Below are positions 20,291 to 31,901 of a stretch of 64,000 nt of DNA, one piece after another; the stretch's first letter is position 1, and each line of letters opens with the position of its first letter. The notes beneath the pieces are model-generated. The model was not told the origin of the DNA. It was given only the letters and a program-made list of their open reading frames with translations, and did no database searches. The position numbers and the translations under genes are program-made. The stretch is from Lytechinus variegatus. Lineage: Eukaryota > Echinodermata > Echinoidea > Temnopleuroida > Toxopneustidae. The stretch is from contig NC_054744.1 in NCBI RefSeq assembly GCF_018143015.1, forward strand, positions 1,364,001 to 1,428,000, written 5' to 3'.

Positions 20291-21295
20291 ACAGATGTAG
20301 CCAGAGCCCTAGGGATGCTCGAAGCTGGCCTCAGTCAGCGAAGAGTAGCCAGAGTGATGGGCGTGTCACACTGTGTCATTAGTAGAGCAAGTGAAAGACA
20401 CCGAGAGACAGGGCTATACTCTGAGAGACCCCGTAGTGGCCGACCAGTTTCAACAACCCCTAGAGATGATCGCTACTTGACGAATCTCAGTCTCCGCAAC
20501 CGCTTTCACAGTGCACGCCGCCTCAATAATGACTTCACTGCAGCAACTGGAGTGATTGTTTCCACTCAAACAATCCATAACCGACTTCACAGAGCAAATT
20601 TGAATGCTAGACGGCCAGCTCAGTGTGTCCCACTCACCCCTGCTCACAGAAGAATTCGTCTCAACTGGGCTCGGCAGCATGTCAGATGGACCAGACAGCA
20701 ATGGTGTAGAGTTCTGTTCACAGATGAGAGCGGATTTTCCCTTGACCACAATGATGGACGTTTGAGAGTCTGGAGGCGACCAGGAGAGAGATTTGCTGAC
20801 CTCTGTATTGCAGAACATGACTGTTATGGGGGAGGCAGCATCATGGTGTGGGGAGGCATCACCTATGACAACCGTACTCGTGTCTACGTGGTCCCAGGGA
20901 GAGCAATGACAGGAGTGAGGTACAGGGATGAAGTCCTCGAACCTATTGTGGTGCCATTTGCTGAAAATGTGGGTGAAAACTTCATTTTGATGGATGACAA
21001 TGCCCGTCCCCACCGAGCTAGGGTGGTGACCGAGTTCCTTGAGGGCCATGGAATTGAGCGTATGGAGTGGCCAGCGAGGTCCCCGGACTTGAACCCGATA
21101 GAGCACGTCTGGGATATGATGGGGAGAAGTATCCAGCAGCTCGAAGCCCATCCACTTGGACTGCAGCAGCTGGGTGTGGCTCTGGAGGCTGCATGGGATG
21201 CACTGGTCGTCAGAGACATTAATCACCTCATTAGCTCCATGAGACAGCGCTGTGAAGCCGTTATTGCTGCAGGAGGAGGTCATACGCGATACTAG
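20267..21295 (+). CDS. Tc1/mariner transposase (DD34E), intact
   Basis: DNA-cutting and joining enzyme for cut-and-paste movement of the surrounding element. The frame is open from 20177, but the ATG at 20267 (MPRHHLSETDVARALGMLEA) gives 342 residues, the usual Tc1 size, and lies after a TATA-like box. The N-terminal half has paired helix-turn-helix DNA-binding segments (GLSQRRVARVMGVSHCVISR) and a GRP-type linker (SGRPVSTTP). The catalytic triad is complete: D in LFTDESGF, D in LMDDNARPH, E in SPDLNPIEHVWD. The last two are spaced 34 residues apart. No stop or frameshift was seen, so the protein may be functional. Confidence 0.92.
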   Translation: MPRHHLSETDVARALGMLEAGLSQRRVARVMGVSHCVISRASERHRETGLYSERPRSGRPVSTTPRDDRYLTNLSLRNRFHSARRLNNDFTAATGVIVSTQTIHNRLHRANLNARRPAQCVPLTPAHRRIRLNWARQHVRWTRQQWCRVLFTDESGFSLDHNDGRLRVWRRPGERFADLCIAEHDCYGGGSIMVWGGITYDNRTRVYVVPGRAMTGVRYRDEVLEPIVVPFAENVGENFILMDDNARPHRARVVTEFLEGHGIERMEWPARSPDLNPIEHVWDMMGRSIQQLEAHPLGLQQLGVALEAAWDALVVRDINHLISSMRQRCEAVIAAGGGHTRY

Positions 21296-21553
21296 GCTGC
21301 CTGAAAGACACTCAGACATTCGTTTTTTCCTCTTCATGTCGATAGTTGATACCACTGTGAACCCACTTTTCAGGATGTGCAGTGATGAGAGCGACAGTGT
21401 GCAACAACTGAAACCACCCATGCGTGAAATTGATTACAGCGTGTTTAAGGACATTCAGGACAGTTGTACTGAGGTATTTCCAGAAATAAAACACCTTGTA
21501 TAAAAAAATTATATACGTTTTAAAAAGTGGTCCTTAACTTTTTTTGAGTAGTG

Positions 21554-21830
21554 TAGTTCATAAAACTTTGACATTTATAAGAGTATTAATCAAGTGTCAC
21601 TGAACATCCTGTGCGAGTTTCAGGTCACATGACCGAGGTCACAGAACTTTGACCATGTTGGGGGTAATTGTTGATTCGTCATCACAACTTTGAATGTTTA
21701 TGGATATAGTTTATGAAATGTGGGCATAGGAGTAATCAAGTACCACTGACAAGTCTTAGGTCACATGATCAAGCACAAATGTCATTTAGGGTCACTTGTT
21801 GGATACTGAATAACTGTGTAATACAATTCT
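21554..21830. repeat. AAGGTCA repeat family, right part
   Basis: Continuation of the repeat interrupted by the transposon: GTTCATAAAACTTTGAC, CACTGAACATCCTGTGCGAG, GGTCACATGACC. Units become more diverged to the right. Confidence 0.65.
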
Positions 21831-22490
21831 TTGTTTCAGTACTACATGTCATGATCTTTTATGCTTGGAGATGACATTTTTATTTTAAAAAAGTTTGATA
21901 TCTAATTTAGTTGAAAGTCTTACTCAGTTGGAGAGATATGGCACCAGTACAAGTTTCACTGACATTTGGATCCTGTGACATACAATTGATTGTAAATGTA
22001 GAGTGTTCGTGTGTGTATTGAAATTAATTGAACATGTTAGAGATTATTGCTTTGTATTTACAGGGAGAGTGAAATGACAGTGGTTGTATAACATTTGTAT
22101 GACAGTTTCAGTTAACCTTGTTAAGAAGGATAACACATTTCTACATGCTTTACTTGTTACATATTATGCAACATAAAACCCTGTGGTAGAAGTGGTGAGA
22201 TAGGTGTTGGGCAAGGACTCTTTATGTTACTCTCTATATCCTGCTATGCAAGATACATAATATGATAGATTATAAACTCGGGTTTTCTTGCGTCATGGTG
22301 ATAAAAAGATTCAAATGCAACCCTATAAAGAATACTAAATGTTTCTAATATTTTTCAAATCACAAATCCATCATGAGATGAATTCAGGCCGACATTCAAA
22401 TAATTAAAAAGCTTCATGTCCTTTTTTTAAAGCAAATAATGTAAGCGATTGTAAAATGATTTCCTCATAAATAAAAGAATTTATATTAGA
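21831..22490. other. Non-coding, possibly the distal 3' UTR
   Basis: AT-rich sequence with an AATAAA near 22470. Nothing else recognised. Confidence 0.35.
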
Positions 22491-22650
22491 GCTGAAAAAC
22501 TAGTACTGATTTTCAGTATGTAGTATTGAAAATGAGAATACTGATGGTTTGATACAAACTACTTCTTTCGGGTTCATGTGTTATTTCTTTGAAAATACTG
22601 ATTTTAAACATACTGAAATGTTGTAGAACTTTGAGTTTGTCAGCTCTGAT
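22491..22650. mobile_element. MITE related to 11637-11842
   Basis: Begins AGAGCTGAAAAACTAGTACTG, with ACTGATTTTCAGTATGTAGT inside, and ends TTTGTCAGCTCT, so the ends are inverted. About 155 bp. Confidence 0.6.
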
Positions 22651-23213
22651 ATTAGCTCTGTGAGTACATAGAATGAAGGAGGAATGTGTGCAAAGCCTGA
22701 CAGCTTAATATACTCCAAGTAGGCCCCAAGATTGTTGAAAGCTCTTTAGTGTCAGATGAATAAGTCTAAGTCAGCAAAAAGTGAGTCAGGAATTATGTGA
22801 TTTATATTATTGATACTGTGTGAGGTATATGCATGGCATGACATGCAATGGATGTCTGTCTCCTGTAGCAAGTGTAAATTTATCAGTTCCACAGATCTAT
22901 GAACTGGTAGGTGTACATGTATCCTTCAAATTTTGTCCCATGCAAAAAAAATCATAAAGAGGTATGTGTGTTACCAATTGTAGTTTTATACATTGTAGCA
23001 TTCTATTACTGTATTAAAATGACTAATAATGTCAGTACTACCTGGCCTCACACTATGTACATTCTCAGCTTAGCAGATATATTAAAGAAAAATATTTATC
23101 CTCCTAATACAGAATATTTTTGTCACCCATGCTACATGTAATGTAGCTTACTGGTACTAACGATATTTTATGATATTATTGAAGATTGCTGAACAGATAC
23201 GTTTATGCATAAT
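22651..23213. other. Intergenic, nothing recognised
   Basis: AT-rich, several TACATGTA words, no credible coding frame. Confidence 0.5.
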
Positions 23214-23795
23214 TAAAGGACAAGTCCATCCCAGAAAAGTGGATTTGAAAAAAGGAGAAAAATCCAACAAGCATAACACTGAAAATCTCATCAAAATGGA
23301 TGTAAATTGCATTTTAAAGTTTTGCTTAATTTCACACAACATTAATATGTACATCCTGGGCAATATGTAAATGAGGAGACTGTTGACATCACTCACTCAC
23401 TAGTTCTTTTGTATATTATTATATGAAGTATGAAAAATTATAATTTTATCATTGTCATGTGAAACAAAATTTCATTCCTCCTTGAAAATTGGAATTACCA
23501 GTATTTTAACAGTTTGTGGTTAATTCAAGTAGGTCCTTATTGTCAAATCTGTAAAAATTAAAATATTGTATAATTCAAACAATAAAATTCAAAAGAAATA
23601 GTGAGTTAGAGACATCATCGACTCTCTCATTTGCATATCACTGAGTTGTGCATATAACTGTTTTGTGAAAAATAATTGAAACTTTAAAAATGTCATAACA
23701 TTATTTTTCATCCTATTTTGATGAAATTTTCAGTGTTATGCTTGTTTGATTTTTCTTTATCGATTCAAATCAACAATTTTCTGGTGTGGAATTGA
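23214..23795. repeat. AAGTCCACC inverted-repeat family copy
   Basis: Starts AAAGGACAAGTCCATCCCAG and ends with the inverted counterpart near 23795 (TCTGGTGTGGAATT, degraded). Internal CTCATTTGCATATCACTGA and AGAAATAGTGAGTTAGAG blocks match the other copies. Confidence 0.75.
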
Positions 23796-24888
23796 AATTT
23801 AATATTTATGTATGGGTGTACATGTACTATCTTCCAATGTCCATGGTTTGTCTATTTAGGACCACAAACATCTGTTTGACTTTGAAATTTTACTTTATTT
23901 TTTTGTCTATTGTGGACTAAAACATGATTTGACTTAGGAAAATATTCGAGTTACAAGGTTGACTTATGTGGGGTCTACTGTAGTAACTTAAGGTTTACAC
24001 AAAGTGCAGATCCAGATATATTTCACAATATGACAGAATAGCCTCTTTTTATAGGAAAGTAATACATCTTTTGCCTATTACATGTACTTTGACTTTTATT
24101 GTGATTATTTGACTTAAATTCAAGTCAACTATCTGGAAATAAACTAAAAGGTTTAAACACAGAGTGCAGATCTGGATATATTTCACTATAGGCAGCATAT
24201 ATCCTTTTTAGGAAGCTATCAGGGAAATTAAATCTCTAATAAAAATAATGATTCTTTGGAATTTCACTCTCATGCTTGTTTCGTTGTACTTTAAGAAAAT
24301 GTACTTTAAGAAAAAAGAGAAAAATTCTGAACTTTGAAATTTCACATGTATTTTTATGCCCTCATTTCCATCAAATGATATTTTTCTCAACTCTTATATT
24401 GCTTACATGAAATACTGCAATCATTCAGATATTGTATAGTCTGTACAATGTATGTGTTGAATTTTTTGCAGTTTTGCAATTAAATTATTAGGGGAAAAAT
24501 CACTTTCTGACCTACATGTACTATGAAGATCAACATGTAGGCTAAGTAAAGTGTATGGAAATTCAATCAAGGTGCAACATTTTGTGTCTCTTCACAAAAT
24601 TGTGAATTTTTACCAGTGTAACCAAAATGAATTTCGTTGTGTTCATACAGAGTCTCTTTATGGTAAAAATATACCCATACTGCCTCCTTTTCATTATTCA
24701 GTTAATATCATTCTTATTTTTAAGACTATGATGCAATCAGCTACAATTTATCTGCATTTTTTGGACTTTGTTTCTCAGTAAAATATGTTATTCATGAAAG
24801 TACTGTCTTCAGTCTTCACTGTTAATTGGTACTTAAGATGAAATATGGGGATCTGTCTAGAGTGAATTGACTAATGTGAATACTTATA
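23796..24888. other. Intergenic with a diverged direct repeat
   Basis: GTGCAGATCCAGATATATTTCAC near 24007 and a variant near 24167, each followed by similar sequence, form a direct repeat with a spacing of about 160 bp. No gene seen. Confidence 0.5.
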
Positions 24889-25261
24889 CCCCTTTCATAA
24901 ACCTATCCTCCAATTAGCCGCCTAAGAGTACTGCGGATAATTCAATAAAAATTGCGTTCACAAACTCTGAAAATAAGCCGCATTATTTTTACGAGCGCCA
25001 GTCCTGAAAAAGGCGGATAATCGTCATGACAACTGGACACGCCCCCTCCGATGCAGTTGTGTTGGAAAAGGGTGACCTTGTGACCGCACCATGGCAATTA
25101 TCCGCATTATTTGGAAATGCGTTCATAAACTCAAAATCTTGTCCCGATGCTGCTATTATGCGGATAATAGCAGCATCAAAATAATGCGGATAACTCTGGT
25201 CCTCCTCCAATTTTATGACCAAATTATGCTATTAGCCGCATAATTGGGTTTATGAAAGGGG
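24889..25261. mobile_element. 373-bp MITE, CCCCTTTCATAAAC ends, TA target
   Basis: Ends CCCCTTTCATAAACC and GGTTTATGAAAGGGG are inverted and flanked by TA (24887-24888, 25262-25263). The word TATCCGCATTAT or its complement (GCGGATAA) recurs at least six times inside. A perfect hairpin GATGCTGCTATTA / TAATAGCAGCATC lies at about 25145-25177. Confidence 0.8.
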
Positions 25262-26121
25262 TATTAGAATGTAACAGCATGTTGGATGTAGGATAACATG
25301 GCACTTGTGCATTGATGATGTGACATACACTTTAACATGCACTTAGTAATACAGACTAAGATTTCCTGAACACAAATACTCTATATTCATACCCTTTTCC
25401 TCAATTGTTTGCCTCTTTCTAGGAAACTATTCCACTCTTTCTCATTTAATGTGTACCATGTGCCTATCAAGAAAATATACCAATTGTACATTACTGTGTT
25501 CTGTTTAATGCTGCGTTACTTAAAAGGAAGGGATAGTATCATTGTGAGTCAGAACAAAGAGTCCAATATAATATCTCAAAACATGTGGGTATTAAACTCT
25601 CTTTTGATGTTGCGTTTTGAGTCATGTATGAAGTCACATGACTACATTCCTTCCTTTTGTTTGTTTTATCAACCCTTCATGTGCAAAGAAAAATGTACAT
25701 TACCAAATATTTCTTTTGAAATTAAACAAATCAATATTCTTCCATTCCACCATCATCACACCTCAAATCTTCCCTGTATTCACACATTCTCTTTGGATAT
25801 TATAGGTAAGGATTAGATATGAAATCCAGTCTAGATCTCTAGTTTATCAAGTAATCATCTCAATCTAGTTTCATATTTTACAATCACGTTCCAATCCTTT
25901 TTTTTTCCTTCTGCTGTCTAATCCAATGCAGCAAGATTTATATGTATTGTGTGTTATAGGTCTAAACTTATATTTCTCTCTGAAGTGCTACATGTATGAT
26001 GCCATCAAGATTAGGATTTGAAATATTAGAGTTAGTACAAGTTGCAATGATAGAAAAACAAAACCAAAAAAAAAACCCTCAAAGCACTGCCAATTGAGGG
26101 ACTGTAATGTACATGTGCTCT
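25262..26121. other. Intergenic, nothing certain
   Basis: A 135-codon frame at 25409-25816 (+) has no recognisable domain and a composition typical of random AT-rich sequence. Not called as a gene. Confidence 0.45.
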
Positions 26122-26791
26122 TAAAGGTCAAGTCCACCCCACAAAAATGTTGATTAGAATAAATAATAAAAATTCAAACAAACAACGCTGAAAATTTCAT
26201 CAAATTCTGATGTAAAATAAAAAAGTTATGGTGTTATGAAGTTTCACTTATTTTCACAAAACAGTGATATGCACAACTCAAATGAGTCAGTTGATGATGT
26301 CCATCACTCACTATTTCTTTTGTTTTTTTTTATTATTTTAATTATACAATATTTCATTTTTTACACATTTGACAATTAGCACCAACTTGACTGAACCGTA
26401 TACATGTAGTATGGTAAACAAAGCTAATTCCACATGTTCAGGGATAAATCAATTGATGTTTCCCTTAGCAATGAGGAGAAAATTAGAATATTTCATGTTT
26501 CCTATAATAAAATACAAAAGAAATAGTGAGTGGATGATGTCATCAGTCTCCTCATTTGCATACCAAACAGGATGTGCATGTAACTGTTTTGTGAAATTAA
26601 GCGAAATTTCAATATGTCATAACTTTCTTATTTCACATTCGATTTTAATGAAATTTTCATCGTTCTTGTTGGAATGTTCTCTTTTTATTTTGCCTCCGAA
26701 GAAGATTCTGCTAGGATCGAAAGCTTAGGCCCTTTTGACTCTCCCTTTTTATTTGAATCAGCTTTGTGTCGGGGTGGACTTGTCCTTTAAG
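26122..26791. repeat. AAGTCCACC inverted-repeat family, fullest copy
   Basis: Begins TTAAAGGTCAAGTCCACCCC and ends GGGGTGGACTTGTCCTTTAA, with both arms readable. About 40 bp (GAAGAAGATTCTGCTAGG...CTCTCCC, 26697-26746) interrupts the right arm relative to the other copies. Confidence 0.85.
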
Positions 26792-27789
26792 AAATGAAAT
26801 GAATAAAATTATATCAGGGAGTTGTTAGGAAGGATAGGAGTCTTGTTGCTTTCCCTTTACCCATGCTTACATTTCTGATTCGTTATGCGCCAATCTCCAT
26901 CTGTTGACCAGCTGATTACATGTAGGTAATAGAACACAAAATAAGTATTGAAAACTCCCACATCAGAACATCATATCCTGGCACCTCTTTGCTGTCCCTT
27001 AAATCATTGTAAAATGTGCTGTAGGTGTCGTAAGCAAATGCTAAGTTTTGCAATTTCATATTATTTTCATCTGCAAAAGAGAGAAAGAACCTAATATCGA
27101 AGATTGTAAATTATTGATGAAATGACAGGACATTGCAATAATGATAATAATGATAATGATAATAGCCAATTTTTATCAAGCACTTTTCCCAGAATGGCTC
27201 AAAGCACATTACAGTATATTATTACATAATCATTTTATTACATAAATGTCAGCAAATGACCCGAACATACTCAAGCATTTAATTTTTGAAAGAATCTCAT
27301 TTTCCTTTTGTCGACTCTGGTATACAATTAGGAGATGAGCATATAGTGCTAAATTTTATAATTTGTTTGATGTACTATTTCTAAGACAAACCATACATGA
27401 GCCTCACAATTTATATTTTGATATAACCAATATTTTCATGAATTCAAAACTGGAACTGGGGTTCTGAAAATCACCTCAGCAGAAGAATGGTGTGCTGCAT
27501 AGAGGCTCAAAGCCAAGCAGAATGTAAAGAATCTCATTGTTACACAACCCATCAACGCATTTTGCACATATTACAAGAGTTACAGCTCTTAAAGCTCCCT
27601 GATTGTATTAATTCTGGAATGCACTCTGCTACTCTGTATCTAAACAAAATGTCACTGAGCTACATCATGGTGTGAAATTATTTTTTGCAAAAGAGGTTAT
27701 ATGATAAGCGTGTCATCAGAAGACACTGTATGCTGAAGTGCGTAGGTTGATGGCGACTGCTATACTGATACCTAATACTCCACAATGTG
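26792..27789. other. Intergenic with a retroelement tail
   Basis: 27135-27225 has AATAATGATAATAATGATAA followed by CAAGCACTTTTCCCAGAATGGCTCAAAGCAC. This resembles the 3' tail of the LINE near 10500, so it is probably a minimal 5'-truncated insertion on the minus strand. Nothing else recognised. Confidence 0.45.
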
Positions 27790-28085
27790 GTGTGAAAGCT
27801 TGCCATTAAAGGCATTATGTTGCTGTCTCATGGGGTACGTTCATGCAAGGATTGGTATAAACAAACAGCAGTTTTAAAGGCACTGATACCCTATTACACT
27901 GTCTCTTAATTAGGGTGCATTCAAGCAAGGATAGGTATGAACGCTTGCCAGTTTAAAAGGCATTGATACGCTATAACACTGTCTCTTAATTAGGGTGCAT
28001 TCAAGCAAGGATAGGTATGAACGCTTGCCAGTTTAAAAGGCATTGATACTCTATAACACTGTCTCTTAGGAGCATTCAAGCAAGG
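27790..28085 (+). repeat. 80-bp tandem repeat, about 3.5 units
   Basis: The word GTCTCTTAAT starts at 27901 and 27981, with a shorter version at 28061 and a diverged one at 27825. Each unit contains GCATTCAAGCAAGGATAGGT, ATGAACGCTTGCCAG and AAAAGGCATTGATAC. The two central units are almost identical, the outer ones diverged. Confidence 0.9.
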
Positions 28086-28802
28086 ATGTGAACTAATGAG
28101 TTCTGCATAATCATACTACAATGTGCTAATTGTTGCATTTAAAAATTTGTTATTCTTATTATGACTGATGAACAATCACTTGAAAGCTACATTTTAAATT
28201 AAATGTCTTTGTAAAGTTAACCAAATTCTTGAGAGATAGAACTTCAAACAGAGTTCATATACACAAACTTAAATGTTTGAACTTAAGTGTTCGCTTGTAT
28301 GAAAGCTGGATGCTTCAAGTTGAATATGAGTTTGTATCAGAGAGATATAATACTTTAGTGTGAATTGGATTGTAATTTTCAAGGTAATGACTTTCAATTT
28401 TATATTATTTTATATTGCTTTTCCCTGTGTATATACTGACAATTTTTTTTCTTTATCAATCTTTTTCTTTCATGATTTTGTGCATCTTTAATAAAATGCT
28501 AATGAAAACAGAATGGTATTTATAAGAAACCTAGGAAATTACTCATACCCCCTAGATGACCAGAAACAAAAGTACCTAATGAACAAATTGTTATTAATTT
28601 GAGATACACATGAGTTTTATTTATAAGTTGTACTCTTCTTTTCTCATAATAAACCTTGCAAGCTAATTTATTTGAATGTTTATAAGGCTTTATTGGAATT
28701 GATTTACATGTAATTTTTTCATTATATATAGTACCTCAGTCTGTCCGTATATCACTGATCATTTACTGTATTCCCATCATATGGAGCATTGAAAGTGATC
28801 AC
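28086..28802. other. Intergenic, nothing recognised
   Basis: AT-rich with no coding signal. Confidence 0.5.
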
Positions 28803-29275
28803 ATTAGCCGGGGGGGGGGCATCAAATGTATTGCTGTACACATGCGTGACCAAAAAACAATGTTTAAAGGGGTGTATTTTTCAGTTTTGGACGCGGTCCG
28901 CACATGGACTCGTTAAGGATATCAGAAACACTGATTTTCAAAAATAAGGGTTGTTTTGAAAGACTGGTCAATGGCCAAACGTGGGGTCAAACGTATTTAG
29001 GGTATGATTTTTTTCCAAAGCTCTTCTTTTTAAGACTAGCCAAACATGTATAGGGTATGTTCCCCCCCCAAGCTTTTAGCCCGGGGTCATATTCTGATGA
29101 CAACTTGTTTAGGGGCCAAAATGTGTAAATAAAGCCCGCAAAAAAACTTGTTTAGGGGGTTATTTTGCACAAAGAGAAAAACTCGTTTAGGGGGTGTTTG
29201 GAAATAAGGTGGTCATGCATGTGTGCAGCAATACATTTGACTGCCCTTCCCCCCCCCTTCCCCCGCACATTCATT
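28803..29275. repeat. TTTAGGGG dispersed repeat, copy 1
   Basis: A unit of about 470 bp starting with a G-run and ending in a C-run, with GTACACATGCGTGACCAAAA, CATGGACTCGTTAAGG, GAAAGACTGGTCAATGG and several ACTTGTTTAGGGG words. A parallel copy lies at 30485-30930. Confidence 0.75.
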
Positions 29276-30484
29276 GTATATGTTTGAAAAATCCATAAAC
29301 CATTAGCATCTTGGGTTTCACAGACACATTGTCTCCAATTCTAGTGATAACACACAATCTTGATCATTTGTCTTGAATGCATGTTGTCTACTTATTGCCT
29401 ATTTGGAGTCTCTTGAGATGTTTTTTTAATCTGAGTCTCTGTTCAGAGATATCAATTGAAACCATTTACTTGAGGAAAGTGATCTGAATATATGCACCCC
29501 AGGGTCCCTGTCAATGACTTGTTCTTATTAAAAGCCTGACAAAAAAAAGTTTTGTCTGTGCTAGTCTTGTGTGAAGACTACCGTATTGGTTGAATCAGAG
29601 TCTGTGTCTGAAGCATTCATAGCACACAGATTTCAAAACCAATTCTCCTTGAAAAATTGTCATTGATCAAATGTATTCACATTTCATATGTAATCTTTCT
29701 TCTTTTGTTAAAAAAAATAAAGTACCCCCTGAACAAGTGTAACCCCAAGAAAACATAACCATATCTGAAGGACTGCTGATATTTAAGGAAGTATAGGTCA
29801 CACAAATATCCAGATAAATGATGGGTTATAGATTAATAGTAATGTATATACTAAGTTCTGTTGATGCTTAAATAGATTCCTCTCTGAGTCTATCCTATGC
29901 TAAATATCAATATCCCAGTGCATGATCAGATTCTTCATCATTGTTCATTTACACATGTTGATAATGTGAGGGCACGATGATCTAGTGATTGTGACTCTTC
30001 TTTCAATTTCTTCATGTTTGAATGTGTTGCATTTTATCTCAGGATGGGTGTGAAATCAATATGTTGACTTGTAGGGAAGTGTCCTTTGCAGACTGAGCTC
30101 CTTGACTTTTATCAAGTCACATTACTGCTACATGTCAACATGTCAACACTAATAGCTATCAGCCAGCCAGCACTTATAGTGTGTTGTTGAGAGTATGGGT
30201 ACGATAATGGGGAAAGGGAAAGAGAATGAATGCTCAGGTTTGACCTAAATTTGAGACAGATTCCTAGTCATTGCTATGCTCCTATGCTCAATGTAGTCGG
30301 ACATGCGCAAACCCGAGATATGAAGTTTAAAGCCCAATGTAGAATGATAACTTCAAATGATCAAATGAAAGGCAAGATATAGTCAACGATATACTGGTTC
30401 TTGGGCATTTGAATCCTTGTCAAACACATACTCACCTCAACCCTTCCATTGCCTAGCAAATATTATATAACGAATAGGGAATTA
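29276..30484. other. Intergenic, nothing recognised
   Basis: A tRNA-like stretch near 29965 (GATCTAGTGATTGTGACTC) lacks a convincing B box, so no SINE is called. No gene seen. Confidence 0.4.
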
Positions 30485-30930
30485 ACCGGGGGAGGGGGGG
30501 AGTCAAATATATTGCAGTATACACACGCGTGACCAAAAAAATGAGTTAAAAGGGGTGTTTTTTCAGTTTTGGATACAGTTCGCATGTGGACTCGTTAAGG
30601 GTATCAAAAATGCTGATTTTCAAGAAAAAGGGTGGTTTTGAAAGACTGGTCAATGGTCAATCGCAGGGTCAAAGGTATTTAGGGTATATTTTTTCCCCAA
30701 AGCTTTTTTTTAAGACTAGCCAAACTTGTTTAGGGTATGTTTTTTTTCCCCAAGCTTTTACCCAGGTCATATTTTAGCGACAACTTGTTTAGGGGCCAAA
30801 TGTGTAAATAAAGCCCGCAAAAAACTTGTTAAGGGGGTTATTTTGCACACAGAGAAAAACTTGTTTAGGGGGTGTTTGGAAATTCCTTGGTCAGCATGTG
30901 TACAGCAATATATTTGTCTGTCCCCTGGGG
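30485..30930. repeat. TTTAGGGG dispersed repeat, copy 2
   Basis: Matches 28803-29275 block by block in the same orientation (CACGCGTGACCAAAA, GTGGACTCGTTAAGG, GAAAGACTGGTCAATGG, ACTTGTTTAGGGGCC). Open frames of about 60-110 codons here differ between copies and are not conserved. Confidence 0.75.
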
Positions 30931-31139
30931 GAATTAACTGGCCCTGGACTGCCATAGCATTGGTCAAAGTTTCAGCCTGCAAAATTCCTAAATGAATCAT
31001 GAATAAAATAATCTTACACCATCTGTATATCTTTATATTCAAGGCAGATATTTTATTTTTGACACTATATTTGATAAGTTTCAGAACAATAATCTTATAC
31101 AGCCAACACAAGACATGAGATTTTCATTTAACTTTGGAT

Positions 31140-31500
31140 ACATTCATGGAGGGGCACTTATTTGATACAATTTTTTTTTCCGAGAATGCTGCCAAGCATG
31201 CCAAGCACATTCAGGGTGTCAAAAACTATATTAAATGTTTTGAAAAAATAAAGGTTAGCAAAAAAAAATGAATATAGCTTATTCACTAATGTTTAGGGTG
31301 TGTTATTTTCAAATATTTGTCTGATAATTTGTATGTTATAACATTTCTTATTTAAAGTACTACATGTAAGTGTTATAGGGTCTACATTATTTTGTTGGGG
31401 TATACTACAGCAAAAGCATGTGGAAATGAATAAAAAGGGTATTATTTTGACAAATGAGAAGTACAAGGTTTGAGGATGGTTTTCAAAACCTGCTTTATTA
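31140..31500. repeat. Diverged TTTAGGGG-family copy
   Basis: Shares GGGTGTCAAAAAC, TTTGAAAAAATAAAGGTTAG and AATGTTTAGGGTGTGTTATTTT with the family but is heavily diverged. Confidence 0.4.
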
Positions 31501-31734
31501 TAGTGATTTATTTGATTACCCCACCGTAAACGATCCTAAAGGATGAACAGATTATGTTCTTGGAAAATGATGATTTCTAGATCGTTTGTCTTGCCTATCT
31601 GCCAAATACTATATATGCCTGAATGAAATTCAAATGTACGTATCAAAAGAACTTCACTGAGGAATAAAAATTTGGAGGTACACACATATAGTACTTCCAC
31701 TTATTATATGGTTACATTATAGTTGTAAGATTTG

Positions 31735-31901
31735 CATGTCACACAGTTGTGCATATACAGGGTTTGTGAAAAATAAGCAAAATTTTAAAATGTCGTAGCT
31801 TTCTTATTTTACATCCGATTTTGATGAAATTTTCAGCATTTTGCTTGTTTGATTTTTCTCTATTGATTCAAATCAACATATGTCAAGGGTGGACTTGACC
31901 C
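31735..31901. repeat. AAGTCCACC family, right half only
   Basis: AATTTTAAAATGTCGTAGCT, TTACATCCGATTTTGATGAA and GGGTGGACTTGACCCTT correspond to the terminal arm of the family. The other arm is missing. Confidence 0.7.

Larger units (their letters stand above)
19812..21553 (+). mobile_element. Tc1-type transposon, apparently complete
   Basis: 1742 bp bounded by TA on both sides (19810-19811 and 21554-21555). Its inverted ends share ACTCAAAAAAAGTTAAGGAC and continue to at least 45 bp, with one indel and one or two substitutions. It sits inside a dispersed repeat, and the flanking sequence rejoins cleanly across it, as expected for a recent insertion. It carries one intact transposase frame. 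Confidence 0.9.

Noticed and set aside
20450..21421. 323-codon open frame on the minus strand over the transposase
   Set aside because: It is antisense to an intact transposase with all catalytic motifs; its own translation shows no domain.
27790..28085. CRISPR-like regular repeats
   Set aside because: Units are contiguous 80-bp tandem copies without unique spacers, in a eukaryotic genome.
29955..30060. tRNA-derived SINE or tRNA gene
   Set aside because: An A-box-like stretch is present but no proper B box or cloverleaf could be traced.
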